DNA of 60,724 nucleotides, taken from Ministeria vibrans ATCC 50519. Its lineage: Eukaryota > Opisthokonta > Filasterea. Numbering within the stretch: the stretch's first letter is position 1; the number at the start of each line of letters is the position of its first letter. This document shows positions 41,580-55,318 of the stretch, in pieces. The notes under the pieces were generated by a model. That model saw only the letters and a list, made by a program, of their open reading frames with translations, was not told where the DNA came from and made no database searches. A program made the translations under genes and the position numbers. Where the stretch lies: positions 1-60,724 of the forward strand of contig CALSCP010000312.1 of the NCBI GenBank assembly GCA_943704425.1, written 5' to 3'.

Positions 41580-44500
41580 ATGGGCTGCGGTTCGAGCAAA
41601 GTTGCTGTTCCCATCTCAAACCACCTTCATGGCGAGGGAGTTGTACGTTGTCCTCCGCCGCTTCTTCGTCGTCCTTGGCTGACGTCTCCTCCATTTGTAG
41701 CGACGTGCGCCGACGTTCCTCTGCGATCACGTTCCTGGAGACAACGTTCACGACCGGACTGTGCGCCCTGCAGCGCTACAGCAGCAGCAACAGCAGCAAG
41801 CCAGTGCAGGTACTGCAAGCAAGCAGCAAGCAGCATGCTGTTTTTTTCGTGTTTGAATAGGGTTAACTCTTTTTTTCAGGCAAAGTTGTTGCCAAGCAAC
41901 CACAAATACAGTCGTTATCAGTGCCGTCAGGCCCTCGCTCGTCGGCTACCCAGTCGTTGCCTAACATGCGTCGAACGCTTACTATGGGTATGATGGGGTG
42001 TTAGAGACTCGGCTGTCGATTTTGCTGTGGTTTTGAACTTGCCTTGGATGGGCGGTGTTTTTTGCTCATTGTAGCGAACAAAGGACGAACGGACATGCAG
42101 TCGCACGGCGATAAGGGCTACGAAAGTGCCAAGCGGAACCAAATCACATGGGACGAAGCGATGAAGCAGTGTCGTGAGTCTGGACTTCCCTTTGTCGATC
42201 CAGAGTTTCCGCCAGAGCGAAAGAGGTACTAAAGCAACGAGTCGATGGTAATAATATTGATCTCATGATCTCGCATCTTGTGCATGGTTATACAGTCTGG
42301 CGCAAGACTGGTCAATGCTTGGCAACAAAGCAAGCGAGTGGCAATCGATTGTGTGGCGACGTGCTTCGGAGTTTTGCACCGACGGAAAGGTGCTTGTGTT
42401 TGAGCATGGAATCGAACCGAGTGATGTGATGTAAGTGCCCAGGAATAGAACACTAATTGACCTGTGAAACGTGCGCTGATGGTTGTGCGTCAAAATGTGT
42501 GGCAGGCAAGGAAAGTTGGGGGACTGTTACTATCTGAGTGCGCTTTCGGTGTTGGCCGAGCGACCCCATCTCATCGAGCAGTTGTTTGTCACCAAGAAAT
42601 CCAACAAGTACGGTTGCTACGCAATGCTCATCTGTAAAAACGGTGAATGGCAGGTGAGATTAAAAATATAATAATAATTATAAGAAAATATAATAATTTA
42701 GAGAATAGAGAGCTGTACAAAGTATAATGGAGTTGGGCAATATATTTTTGTTATTCTTGTATATGAGTCATTTGACGGAAACTATGACTGCGACTAGGAG
42801 ATTGTGGTGGACGATTTTATCCCATGTAGCAGCGCAAGGGGAACTCCAGTGTTTTCACAGAGTCGCCACGCACGCGAGATTTGGGTGGTGCTGCTTGAAA
42901 AGGGTAACGATCGAAAAGGAAACAGAGTAGATCGAAGCCCATTCCTATTCTGAACCCTTATTATTTTCCCTTTTTTGTACAGCTTGGGCCAAAATCCACG
43001 GAAGTTACGCTGAAATTGAGTCGGGAAGTCCCGAACATGCTCTAAAGGATCTCACTGGCGCAATGACGTCCTGGCAACCACCACCCAAATCTCAAGAGTA
43101 CTCCATCTCACTTTATTATCAGCACGTCACTCACTGATTTGTGTCACTTTTTTTATCTCTGTCTGTGCTTCTTCTTTCTGTTAGTGAGATCAGAACATTC
43201 TATGAGCATTTGGTCGACTACAAACGACGTCAGGCTATGCTTGCGGCGTCAGTAGGACCACTGCCAAAGGACCATGAAACTCAGACGGGTCTCATTGCAA
43301 ATCACGCGTGTAAGAGTTGAGAGCTAAAAATGGAAAAGAAACAAAGCACTGTCGTTTTTAAAATATGCGTGCGAGTACGCAAAAGAGTGAGAGTATCACA
43401 GCGAGACTTTTAAATCAATCTAATCATAAGTATATTGATGCGAATAATTTATTGTATTCTTCTTCTTCTTCTTCTAATTATTATTATTGTTGTCTCTCTC
43501 TCTCTCTCTTGGCTTTCTTACTGTTCAGATGCTGTGATGGAAGTGACCGAGATTACTGCGGAACGGAAAGGGAGGATTCAGTTGATCAAGCTACGAAACC
43601 CATGGGCGGACTCAATGGAGTGGAAAGGGCGGTGGAGTGACGACGCTAAAGAATGGTATGAGTTGAGTATGTCTCTGCAGCTCTGATTCACGGATTGATA
43701 GTGACTGTTTATATTGTGTGTGTGTGTGTGTGTGTGTCTCCCTCTCTATTTTTTCTCTGCGTGCGTGTGTCTGCGGTTGCGGTAGGACTCCTAAGCTGCG
43801 AAAAGCATTGCATCACGAGTCACGGGCAGACGGTTGTTTCTGGATGCAGATTGAAGATTTTGTCAAGTACTTTAGGGTAAACACGCACCTTGGGAATTAA
43901 TAAGCTCTTATCCAAATCCGAATGGACTCCTCACACACACACACAATATATATATTCTTTTCTGTGCCTCTTTATTATTGTTGGTTATAGGATGGGGTGT
44001 ACATCTGCGAGAGTCGCGACGGCTGGTTCTACGACTCTGTGAGTGCGCCCATGAACGCCTACTATGCCCCGCTCGGCCGTTCTTTCGGCGCCAATCCCCG
44101 CACAGCCCATTCTCCCTCTGCTCCTTCTCGTGTCATTCACAACCCTCACACAGGCGAATCCATTGCACTTGATTGTACTCTTGAAACCGATCAGATGCGA
44201 CGAAAATTGGCTTTTCGTGAAGGGGAAACTGTCATTCAGTTGGATGTGCGTGCAACCATTCGCGAAGAAGCAGTCTTTACCTTACACCAGACTGACAAGC
44301 GCTTTCTTGACAGAGACAAACGGCAGTCCTCTCACTATCTCTCTGCCTCGTAATTTTAATTCTGTTCTCCGTGTGTGTTGTGATTAACGTTTCATTGGTT
44401 GGTTAAAAATTATAGGTTTTCAATTTTCAGTGCGGAGAATCCCGTGCGACCCATTGCGCGCTCAACGTACACTCAGTCGCGCGAATTGATCCTTAAAATG

Positions 44501-45821
44501 GCACTTAAGCGAGGAAAGTATATTGTGGTGGTGCGCTTTGACGTCAGCCAGACAGTAAGAGACATGAGAGCGTGTGTCAGTTCGTATCATGCTACCCTTT
44601 AATATGCCTGACCCTAACCCTCTCCATGAACCTTATTAACATTATAGTCGCTTCCTTCTTGATTCTCTATTTTTTTTTCTATACGCTTCCTTCTTGATTC
44701 TCCATTTTTTTTTCTTCTATACGCTTCCTTCTTGATTCTCTACTTATTTTCTTCTATACGCTTCCTTCTTGATTCTCTACTTATTTTTCTTATATACGCT
44801 TCCTCTGCCAAACCCTAAAGCTTTTCTTTCTTCCAGGACCGCTCTCCCCACCGCTTTGTCTTCTCTGTCTACTCGGACTCTCCCGTGAAACCCACATTTA
44901 ATCCCTCCTTCAATCTACGTCGCTTCTACTCCCGCCTGTACAAACAACTTGCTGAAACTCACGGACGACCCTCCGATTTCTCCGGAAGTGGGTATGGTTC
45001 ACTCTCCCACTCTTACTCTCACTCTAATCGTAGCCAATCATTTCCTTCTAATCAATCGCTCTCACTGACCATCAATCACCCACTCTCAGTGAACTATCAA
45101 TTATTCACTTTCAATCAATGACTCTCAGTCCTGACCGTCACTCATTGCTCTTTCTCGTTCCCCTTAGTGCTCCTCAAATTCTCATGTTCAGTTGGTCTGG
45201 CGGTGGTCCAACTGAAGAACGAGTCCACGTTTTCAGATACAAAAACTCTTCGTCTCAGGTAATAACAAAAATATATCTTTTAGTGACACACACAAAATTT
45301 TCATTTGAGATTCGGCTGTTTTCTTTTGTAGCTTCATTTGAAAGAAAAGCTCAAGTTTCGTTTGAAGAATATGAAAATCTCACTTGCACTTTGTGGGAAG
45401 AAACTCTGTTACGTTCACAAAGGTACATTAAACATGTCAGAAAGAACTGTTTGTTGTCATTTGAGATTGACGATTGTTCAAATATGAAACAACTACTTGT
45501 TTGTCATTTGAGATTGACTTTCAATTATATTAAATTATTATTATTATTATTATTATTGTATATTGTAGATGTGGTTTCCGTAGAACTTCCACCACATACC
45601 AACGCGATTGTGATCCTTGAGCCTGTTTCAACAGGGCCCTATTCATTTGACTGTGACCGCTCATTCGAGGTACAACTCTATTTCTAACCCCTAATGACGA
45701 GTCCTTAGCACCCGTTTGAAATGATTCCTTTTAGCTCCAGCGCGTTGGTCGACGATTGAGTGTGGGCTCTCGTCTATTCTTTCTTGATCAAAACTCCGAC
45801 GAAAGTGACTCTGAACTTTAA
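41580..45821 (+). CDS. Calpain (CysPc-C2L), N-terminally acylated type
   Basis: Eighteen exons give a continuous 761-residue frame: 41580-41642, 41701-41809, 41880-41987, 42075-42225, 42296-42430, 42506-42653, 42798-42903, 42983-43097, 43185-43309, 43529-43655, 43786-43876, 43991-44349, 44431-44554, 44837-44991, 45168-45258, 45332-45422, 45569-45669, 45735-45821. The N-terminus MGCGSSK predicts Gly-2 myristoylation with Cys-3 palmitoylation. The protease core has FVDPEFPPE, QGKLGDCYYLSALSVLAE (catalytic Cys), VVDDFIPC, IWVVLLEKAWAKIHGSY, GLIANHAYAVMEV (catalytic His) and IKLRNPWADSMEWKG (catalytic Asn). Two C2L-like modules follow (about residues 400-740). No penta-EF hand is present. Calpains are calcium-regulated cytosolic proteases; acylation suggests a membrane-tethered isoform. 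The usual GDCWF is GDCYY here. Confidence 0.92.
44640..44812. repeat. ~37-bp tandem repeat in calpain intron
   Basis: Four to five copies of a pyrimidine-rich unit containing CGCTTCCTTCTTGATTCTC and TTTTCTTCTATA in intron 13. Confidence 0.88.
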
Positions 45822-45969
45822 AATCATTACTTTCCCATTGTAACAACACAAATGACCTTTTCATTGAGAAATCAGTTCAAAATGACACACATTTCGAACC
45901 ATATGACAAATCTGCTCCACAAACCCATTCATGTCCTACAGAGAAAAAAAAAAAAAAACACACACACAA

Positions 45970-48900
45970 TTAATCAATCGGTGTGATATCATACACACAC
46001 ATCCACACAATTGGAACCTTTTCCTGAGTAATGCAGTCTAAGAGCATTTGACGTTGCGCGGGAATGTCAGTGAGTGATGAGATCCACTCAGGAAGAAACT
46101 CTCTAAAAAACTGCTCAAATTGCGCCGAGGCAATTGCAAAGAGCTTGAAGATACAGGGCATTTAAAGAGAAAGAGTGTGTGTTAGAGCAATTAAATTAGA
46201 GCAAGAAACCATAAAACAAAATGAGAGAGAGAGAGAAGAAGGAGAAAGAAACAAAGTGAGCAAATGGCGAGACACAATAGTACTTATGGTTGCAAAAAAC
46301 GAAGTAAACTAATATAATAAATAATAGTAATAATATTTTTTTTGAGTTACCAGTGAGTGAATGTGATCCTGAACGGAATCCCATTGTCTCAACACTCTAA
46401 GAGTCAAGAGGGAATGGGCAAAAGTGGACGAAAAGGACTTGAGAAAAAAGACACTGCTTAATAGACTGACACGCGAATGAACGTGTTCCAGAGAGACACA
46501 CATAGTTGTGACTGTGTGGGGTGAGAGGACACTCAGTGAGTGTGTTTGCGAGAGAATATTGACAAGTGTCTGAAGGACGTTTCCTAATTGGCTTGAGTTG
46601 TTGCTCTGGAAATATCGCCAATTGTCCTAAATAGAGCAGAACAAATATATAAATGTGAGAGAAAAGAGCTGTAAGTGATTGATTCTGTTGCAAAATTCAA
46701 CCAGAGAAACAAAGTGACAGAGAGAAAAAACAAAAAAACACAAAGTGATAGAGAAATTGAATGAGAGTGAATCAATCTAAATAAGACACATACAAAAAGC
46801 ACACTATTTCCTTCTGTAACTTACACAGAGAAGTGACTCGATTGCTTTGATATAATCCGGAATGACCTCACAGTAAACCTCAGACTAAATAATAATAATA
46901 ATAGCAAAATATTATAATAATATTATTATTCGTAGTTGACTCATATTCGCTACCTGAACCAAAAGGGGAGACAATCGATTGACATAAATCTCGAGACAGT
47001 TTGGAATGAGTGCTTTAAACTGTTTTCCGGGCTCACTCGCGATGAGAGAGAGAACGGAAATGACTTGTCGAAGAACAGTGAGTGAATGTCCAGAGTGTTC
47101 TGTGAGAGAGACAGAGATTGAGTCAGTCACAAACAAAAGAGATATCAAACAACACCAATGAATAAGCTACGTTGTGAGAAAAGCTGAAGAAGCAACTCCA
47201 CAACAGACGAGACAATGTCAGAGCCAGCAAAGGATTTGAAAGCACTGAGAAACGCATTGAGGGTGGTGAGCAGTGCTGAGAGGAGAACAGACGAGTGTGA
47301 TTGACCGAGCGCTTGGATGAGAGCGACAAGCGCAGGAAATATGTCGCCAATTAACTAAATAGTCAGAGAGAAGTATTTAGAGTGTTGTACAAAAATGATT
47401 ACGTTAAAAACCTGATAAAGAATGCGTTTAGACTGAGTAGTCTCGCTGTCAATAAGACGCACTGAGACAGTCAGTACACATAACGCACGAACGAGACGGA
47501 GTCGCATTGAGTTTGACTCGGGAGTGAGCAGAGGAGTGAAATCACTTGATTGAGCTGCAGATTGCACGAGAGTGATCGACTTGTGAAGCAACTGACGACA
47601 AACATTGAGCCGTGCATCAAGAAGCTGTTCTTCAGGAGATGTGACGGGCCACGGAAGCACACACGTGGCCACAAGTGACTCCATCAATGCAATGTGAGCA
47701 GTGAGACCACTAGGGTGCTCGTGTGACGCGCCTCCTTCCTCATCGGATTCTGTTGTCTCTGCCAGCTCAAGCAACGTGCGAAACTCGCCTGTGTTGCACG
47801 GTAGACTGCTACGAACGGTCATGGCAAGTGAACGGATGACCTGAGCAGCAGCAATGCGAACCACCACTGACAACTAAACAGAGAAAAAAAGATTGAGAAC
47901 ATCTCTTTTTTTTTTCACGTTTCTAACAGTGTTTTGATGAATTGCAGCGGATGACCATTGGACCATTTGGGTACAGACAATGTCAAAGCTCGACTGCAAT
48001 CGAGCAAGTTGCTCGCTTTCCTGAGAGGCACTTGCGTCGCTCTGAGCGCGACTGTTGATGAGCATGAAGCGGAGACGCGCCAGCCAGGCGACCTCGGCAC
48101 GAAGCAGACCAAAGAGCTCACTGACCAGCTGTGTGTGGTGTGGACTAGTGTGGTTCGTTTGCAGTGCAAAGGTGACAAGATGCGCGACACGCTCGTGAAT
48201 TTCGACGGCAGTGAGAGCGCGCGCCACAAAGACAGAGTCATCGTCGGGTGCGCAGAGAACGTGATAGAGTGACCCGACAAGCTGGAGGAGGGTGCACACG
48301 TCGCGCGTGGAATATGGATCGAGCGAGTCCGTCGTCTCGCTGAGAAGGAGATCTGAGCAGTGCATGAAGCGGGGACAGACAATGTCGTTGAGGACTGCGT
48401 CGGGAAACATGGTAGCAATGGTTGCGATGCACTCAATGGCCGGCTGAAGCAACGCGGACCATTCTGAGTCGTCCTGAAACGCAACACCACTGGCACTCTC
48501 AGGATCACTCATGCTCGTGAGCAACGCCACCTCAGCATTGGAGTTGATGCGCAGCTCGGCAAAGGTCGCCGTCCAAGTGGTGTCGGCGCCAATGTCCTCG
48601 AGCAAGTCGGCCGAGTCGGACATGAGACAGGTGCGCAGAGTGTGTTCTGCGAGCTGAAGCACTCCGTCGCGGTAACTCGCGAGCATGTGCTCTTGTTGCT
48701 GCTGCGACGCGGCATCGTCGCGGCCTTGCACTGCCTCAAGGGTCGCACTGAGATGCTCCAGAAAGTCATTCCACATGTCGAGACAGGCAAGAAAGTGCGA
48801 GGCACTCTTTTGCGGGGCAAACGTGAATCGAAAAAGTCCCGCAAGGTAAACGGGCACCGAGGCGGACGCTGAGACAATTTGCAGCTGTTCAACGCGCCGC

Positions 48901-50284
48901 AAATGTGATGTGGAAAAATTGCGAAGAAACTCGAGGAGTGTGCATGAAAATTCTTCGTCGAGTGCAATGAGAGTCTCGTCGGTCGACGTGACCAAAGCGA
49001 GAAGGTCACAGGCAAAGACAAACACAATGGCAAGGTGATCGTTGGCCTCGCGAGGCACACGGTTGGGCGCAATAAGTGCATTGACGGCATTGAGGGCGGC
49101 GGTGGCAGTGCGTACGTGACGCTCGCTTGTGACGAAAGCCTTGACACACTCAAATGCGTGCTCGAGGAACTGTGCGTGGAGCGGGTGAAAGAGAAGCACC
49201 GACGGTGGCATCCAGGCGGCGAGTTGAAGCACACAGTCAAACACATCGCAAAGCACATTGTGTATCGGGTCTGACAGAGACGAGTCGGCGTCCGAGGTGG
49301 AGGCATCGGCAAAGGAAGCGCAACACGAGATGGCAGTCGAGGCGACCAACTGCAGGAGGGACGCCGACTGCTCGAGCATCAACGAGTGTAGTTGTGCGCT
49401 GCGCTGTGCCGACAGGGCCACCGACGTGCCCGAGGTTTGCGTCGACTTTTGACCGAATTCACGACAGACGACAGCAAGCATGCGCATTCCAATGAGTGTG
49501 CGACGGCTAGCAACGGTGTCGCTGGTGGACTCGCACAGCTGTGCCAGTCGTGCGAGAAACTCGGGGTTTGCCTCGGGCCTGTTCAAAAAGACACACTTTG
49601 AGTACACGCTTTGTTTGTGGCTCTCGCTCCAACATGCTTCTCGTTTGCGGGCGTACCATTCGAGGCGAGCCATGTCGACATTCACCTGGATGAGTTTACA
49701 CAAGACCATCGTTGAAAGTGTCTCACGTTCGCCTTCGTCCACAATGAGCTGCCACAACAGACACCGCATCACACTGTGATCGTCGCTACTCATTTGCGAC
49801 CACCATCGTTGAATGGTATTCTGAGCGAGCACAATACAACACAATTTCAAATTTCAAATTGGGCTCTCACTTCAGCAGTGTAAATCTCACCTCCAAAACG
49901 GACAGAAGATACCATTGCACGGTCTCACCACCGGACCGACGCGACAGCACCTCTATACAGAGGCCCCAGGAGACAGGGCTGTCGCGGATGTCGGCGAGTT
50001 GTCGACCTTTTCGGTTGAAATGTGTTTCGTGACAGGTCAAAATAATTATATTATTGATGACTTACCAATTTCTCCCTTTCGTTCGTTCGAAGTTGCGTTG
50101 CCATAGAACCCATCAAGAAGATCCTAAAGAGCGGAAGGACAGAGAGAGCTGGATCAGAAGAGGGTTTGAGCAGGACACATTATGTTACTGTCAGAATCGC
50201 AAGTTCTCCCTCAACGTCCGTCTGCAAACGAAACCAATATAAGATATGCAGTAAGTAAAACAAACTGCTGATGAATCCTACCAT
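45970..50284 (-). CDS. Exportin-6-like karyopherin
   Basis: Importin-beta superfamily export receptor. Exons: 50282-50284 (ATG only), 50189-50221, 50066-50123, 49891-50006, about 47928-49820, 47412-47873, 47171-47354, 46954-47099, 46825-46884, 46351-46626, 45970-46143; about 1134 residues, close to exportin-6 length. The N-terminal order LLDGFYGNATSNERKGEI, SPVSWGLCIEVL, VQWYLLSVLENTIQRWW matches the exportin-6 start (FF...TTNERKxEIE; FLSVLEN). The long exon is all helical repeats (RFTFAPQKSASHFLACLDMWNDFLEHL is typical). The C-terminal exons are leucine-rich helices (LGDIFPALVALIQAL). Exportin-6 carries actin-profilin out of the nucleus with RanGTP. The intron at about 47920 has two possible in-frame donors. 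Divergent from MSH5. Confidence 0.85.
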
Positions 50285-50406
50285 GTTGAGAGCAGAGAAG
50301 GGAAGAGAGACAAACAAAAATAAATTGATCGCGTTACGACTCGAGTAAGAACAATGATTATGATTATGATTATTATTAATTTTTATTCTCAGTCTTTTTC
50401 TTTTTT
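50285..50406. promoter_or_regulatory. Bidirectional promoter region (exportin-6-like / MSH5)
   Basis: 122 bp between divergent start codons, AT-rich with repeated TATGATTATTA-like words. Inferred from layout. Confidence 0.4.
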
Positions 50407-53400
50407 ATGAATCTGGAAACTTTTGAGGACGCTCCGGCTCCAGCGACGCCGACAGGAGAGAGAAGCGTTGGATGCGATGAACGCGTACCAGTACAACGCG
50501 CTGCCACACGCTCGGTGGTGTGGGCTGACGACGACGACGACGCGGAGACACATTCGAAGGTGAAACCTCAAAACGCGTCTTGTTGTGCTTTCCCCGGCTT
50601 CCTCTTGCTTTATTTCGGGCAGATTTACATGAGTGTTGTTTGGAAAGGAGGGAAGTTAGGTAAGGGTTAGCACGGGATGGGCATGAAAATGAAGAATAAG
50701 CGTTTGTTCTTCCCGTCGTTTGATTCCTGCTCCATTCCTGCTCGCTTTTCGTTTCCCAGGCATGGCTGCGTACGACAGTCGCAGTTGCGAGCTCTTTCTC
50801 ATGCCTGACCTTCCCGAAGCAGCACCATTTGATCAGCTCAAGCGCATCATGCTGCAAATTCGACCTGCTGTCGTGGTGACGAGCTGTTTTCAAGACGAGC
50901 GTCTCCTTGAGATTTTGCGCGGTAAAAAACGTATTAGCTGATGTATCAAATTCGTTGCGTTTGCGCTGTTTCTCAACCGTTTGCCACACAGCCGAAGTCG
51001 AAGGAATTCCAGATGATGAACAGGCGACTACCTTTGAGACTCTCTCCAATGCCGACTTCTCCGTTGATTCTTGTCGGCGGTACATCATTAATAATATAAT
51101 AATAATTATTATTATTATTATATTTTTACATTAATTTTCTTGTTGTTTTTTTTAGTCGCTTGGAGAATTTGCAGACCATCTCGGAAGAAGATACTGAAAA
51201 CGGGGTGCGACGTCAAGGGCTTGTTGACGCAGTGATTCCGCTGGCCATCAATGAGCAATTGGTAATAATAATAATAAGAAAAAATAATTAATAGAGAACC
51301 AAGAGCTGTACTCAATGTCAATACAAGACAATATACAAAACAAAGAGCATCACAATACTATTATTATGATTATAATTATATAATTATTATATTTTTTTGT
51401 TGTTTTTCTTACTGCTTGTACTTTTTAGATACGTGCGGGTGGAGGTCTGCTGCGCTACCTGGAAAAGCAGCGAGTGAATGTGGAGTTGGAGGATACCAAC
51501 ATGAAAGTCCCCATTGCATCCATCAAGTTGTTTACGCTGGACCATCTCATGGCCATTGATGAGAATGCTCTCTTGTACGTATTCTAATAGGGATTTAAAA
51601 CAATAATAATATTAATTAATATTATTATGATTGTTTTTTTTTTCTTTTTCTTTGTCAGCTCACTTCAAGTGTTTCATCGTGAAATACATCCCGCAACACA
51701 CAAAGCAACAACCGTCAAGGAGGGACTGTCGCTCTTTGGTGTGATGAACAAGACGGGTTCACCAATGGGTTCAAAAATGCTACGATTGTGGTTTCTGCGC
51801 CCTCTCACACAAGTTGAAGAGATTCTCAGTCGTCAGAGTGTAAGAACAAAAAGAAAACATGTTTATAAACAAATACTACTACTATTACGTGTGCGTTTTA
51901 GAAATGTAATAAAAACAGTTAATAATTATAATAATAATAATATTTTTTTGTGTTGTGGATTTCGTTCTTTTTTCTTAGGTGGTTGCTTACCTTGCTGAGC
52001 CTTGCCACCACGAGCGTTTACTGTCAATTCGCGAGTGCATGAGGGGCATCAAGAACATTTCGGTACACATATAAATTTGGGAGAACACAAAACGAACACA
52101 AAACAGTAAACGCTCAAAACCATTTCTATTTTTCTGTAGGGAGTTTTGGTGCGAATGAAGACAAGTCGAGTGAGCCCTCAGGACTGGGTACGAGCCTATC
52201 AGTCTATTCAAAACCTCGTTCTTCTACGCGATTTAGCCAAGGGCGCAGACCAGGTATACTTATTAAGAAAAAGCGGAGATCTGGAAGGGAAGTTATTATT
52301 ACTAATTGTTTTTGTAGAAGATTGGTCTGTTCCAGAAAATGGCAAAATCCTTTGGAGATCAGTTGAGTCAAGTGACCACCGTAATGGAGCGATTGGTAGT
52401 TTTTTTAATGATTGTATTCGATTTCTTTGATGCTGAATGTTTCTTTCAGGTGGACTTTCCGGAGAGCAAGTCGAATGCGCGATTTGTCGTCAAAAGTGGA
52501 GTGGATGAAAGCTTGGATGGTAACAATAAATGAAAATAATATAATAGATGAAGCCAGTTATCAAAATAATAATAAGAATAATTATTTATTATAATAATGT
52601 CGTTGATGTGAGTTTCGTTATTGGCCATACTTTGTATCTGGGTTTTACACGGATCTATTTTGCAAATTCTTTTCCTCTGGGGTGTGCAACGTTATTAATA
52701 AGTCTTTTCTTTTTTTTATCATAGATCTCAAGCGAGCTTACAATGATCTACCTGGACTCATGACATCGGTGGCACGCGAAGAAATACTCAACAATCCTGT
52801 CATCAATTCCTGCACCGTCGTTTACTTTCCTCAGGCATATTTTTTGTTGCTCGGAGGTTTTTGTTTTGATTTTGTTGGAGAGTAGATTGGATATCTTGTG
52901 GCGATCCCGAAAAGTCAAATGGTCAATGGGGAGACGGAGATTTTGCAGAGCGATGATCTTGAATTTCAGGTATATTGACAAAATACTAATAATAATATGG
53001 TGTACATTGTGTACACGATGAAAATATTGTTTTAGTTTGTGACGGAGCATGCCACTCACTACAAGAGCACGCGCACAAAAGAGATGGATGAGCGCCTGGG
53101 GGATATTCATGGCAACATTGTCGGTAATTAACATAGTTATACACTTCGTCCGTGTTCGTTGCTTCTCTGGTCATCCGTCAACCTGTCTCCAATATCTCCC
53201 TTTCACTTTCTCGCGACGTTCTTGCAGTAGCTTCGTCATTAATCTTGATATCGCTTTTCGGTTGATTCTGCATTTTTTTTTTTTTTTTTTTTTTGCGCCA
53301 GACAAGGAGACGGAGCTGATGTTTGCCCTGCAAGCCATGGTTCTTGAGCGTGCACAAATTATTATTGAAGCAGCTGACATTGCAGCGCACATTGATTGGT

Positions 53401-54772
53401 AAAAAATTCTTCCAAACATGATCCGAAATTCGAAAAAAGATTTTTTTCGCAGCTGTGCATCGCTTGCAACTGCCGCCATTGAGTTTCAAATGGTGTGCCC
53501 CGAGGTGATTGCGAGTGATACGGAGACGCGCCTGGCCATTGTAGGTGGTCGTCATGTGCTTCAGGAGTTGTGCGTGCCGACGTTCATTCCTAACGACAGC
53601 CATTTTGACGATGATTGTTGTGTGCATGTGATCTCGGGACCCAATGCGAGCGGCAAATCTGTTTATCTTAAACAAGTACGCGTCAAATAATACGTACAAG
53701 AAATTACGACTAGGGTTTATTTAATAGGTGGGATTGATTGTGCTGCTGGCACAGATTGGTGGATTTGTGCCGGCGCAGAGTGTCGTGATGACTCCCGTCG
53801 ATCGAATGTTTACCCGCATTCACACGCGTCAGAGCGTGTCCGTGATGCGCTCCTCATTTGCCATTGATCTGCAGCAGGTTACACAACGATGGAGAATCAT
53901 ATTTACTGAGTTATTTTATTTACACAATGTTTTATCAATTCTAACAAATAGGTGTCGCTTGCGGTGGAACATGCGACGCGTCGCTCGTTGGTCCTTCTCG
54001 ACGAATTTGGCAAAGGTATAGCCATAAAAATTTAAATCTACCTTATCAACCTATCACTTTACACAAAGGCACTCTGCACGTGGACGGAATTGCTCTGCTT
54101 TGTGCAACTCTACGTAATTTTCTTTCACGACGCGAAGATTGTCCAAAGGTACAAAAAAAAAAAAAAAAAAAAAAAGAAGGGAAGGCGTAAATTACGGAGT
54201 AATAATTAATAATAATAATAATTATTACTAATCTTTATTATGAATGTAAGTAGGTGGTGGCGAGTACGCACTTTCAAGAGATTGTGAAGCAAGAACTGCT
54301 CCAGCCCGACCCGCGACTGAGCTATGAAAAGATGGAAGTGCACAAGGTACGAGCAGAGCTAAGACGGCGTCTGAATGACAAGATGTGTGTTCTCGTGTAG
54401 CACACGGATCAGAATTCACGTGAGGGTATTGCATATCTGTACCACCTTGTGAGTGGCTTTGCCGACTGGTCCTACGGGTGCGAAGTGGCTCTGTTGGCAG
54501 GCGTGAGTGAGAGCGTGGTGAGCCGCGGAAGGGTGGTGACGGATGCAATGGAGGCAGGTGAGCGAGTGGAGGCAATGGACCGTGAGGGAGTGATGGAAGA
54601 GGTGAGTGCACTAGCGAGACACAAAGAAAACAAAAGAAACCCAAAAGAAATACTGGTTTGTGTTTTGAAGCGACTGCGACACAGCCAGCGACTGGTGGAC
54701 GTGTTTCTTGAGCAGAACCTCGCTGAGGTCAATGTGGCGGCCGTGCTGGACAACTTGCGAGCGTGCATTTGA
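50407..54772 (+). CDS. MSH5: DNA mismatch-repair family protein MSH5
   Basis: Meiotic MutS homologue that pairs with MSH4 to stabilise recombination intermediates. Twenty-one exons in closed phase, about 859 residues: 50407-50559, 50623-50659, 50760-50921, 50992-51079, 51156-51261, 51429-51574, 51659-51839, 51979-52062, 52140-52253, 52318-52395, 52450-52519, 52725-52834, 52886-52969, 53036-53123, 53302-53398, 53453-53675, 53728-53877, 53952-54015, 54069-54148, 54254-54346, 54401-54772. Diagnostic segments: VVWKGGKLGMAAYDSRSCELFLMPD, SLQVFHREIHP...KEGLSLFGVMNKTGSPMG, Walker A SGPNASGKSVYLKQVG, RIHTRQSVSVMRSSFAIDLQQV, Walker B VLLDEFGKGT, VVASTHFQEI. The N-terminal mismatch-recognition domain I is absent, as in MSH4/5. 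Intron 12 is GC-AG. The last exon may hide a 65-nt in-frame intron (54602-54666 region). Confidence 0.93.
51289..51358 (+). repeat. Dispersed intronic repeat, copy B
   Basis: In MSH5 intron 5. Shares about 60 bp with copy A (25905-25976) with only a few differences (GAGCTGTACTCAATGTCA, CAAGACAATATACAAAACAA, GAGCATCACAATACT). Confidence 0.85.
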
Positions 54773-54822
54773 ATGAACTTTTTTTTGTGTGTGTTGAATT
54801 TGTGTGTTTGAAAGGGATTCTT

Positions 54823-55281
54823 TTACAGGTTGGATGAATAGCGGTGGTACTCAGGGTAGTCGGGTATGGGGGAGAAATCAGGGATGGCCAGGTCCTCTTC
54901 GGTGATGGGGAGAGTGGGAGGGAGGAACCTCAGGAGCTGCTGGCAGCGATCCGGTGCAATGTAGTCGGGGAGTTCTAAACGACTCACCCACGCGTAGTCA
55001 GAATACGTGTCAATGTCGAGATTCACCTCGCCGCTCATGTAGCGCCCAAAGTAGAAGAAATCCTGGAAAAAAAAAAAGAAGAGAGTTTTAGTACCTGAGT
55101 CTCTCTCGGTCTCGCTCTGCATCTCCGTCTCATATACTGTGATGTTGGTTGAAGGGTCCTTGAAGGCACCGAGGGGAGCACTTTGAGAGAAGAAAGTAAT
55201 CATATCGTCGCTCGCGGCAAGCTGACATGCGTAAGTGGCCGCCTGGATGAAGAGACATTATTGAAGCGTTAGTACATCTCG

Positions 55282-55318
<37 letters not shown>

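Noticed and set aside
55286-55315. A30 tract in MRPL46 as another false join
   Set aside because: MRPL46 sequence is complete and in phase on both sides of this intron.
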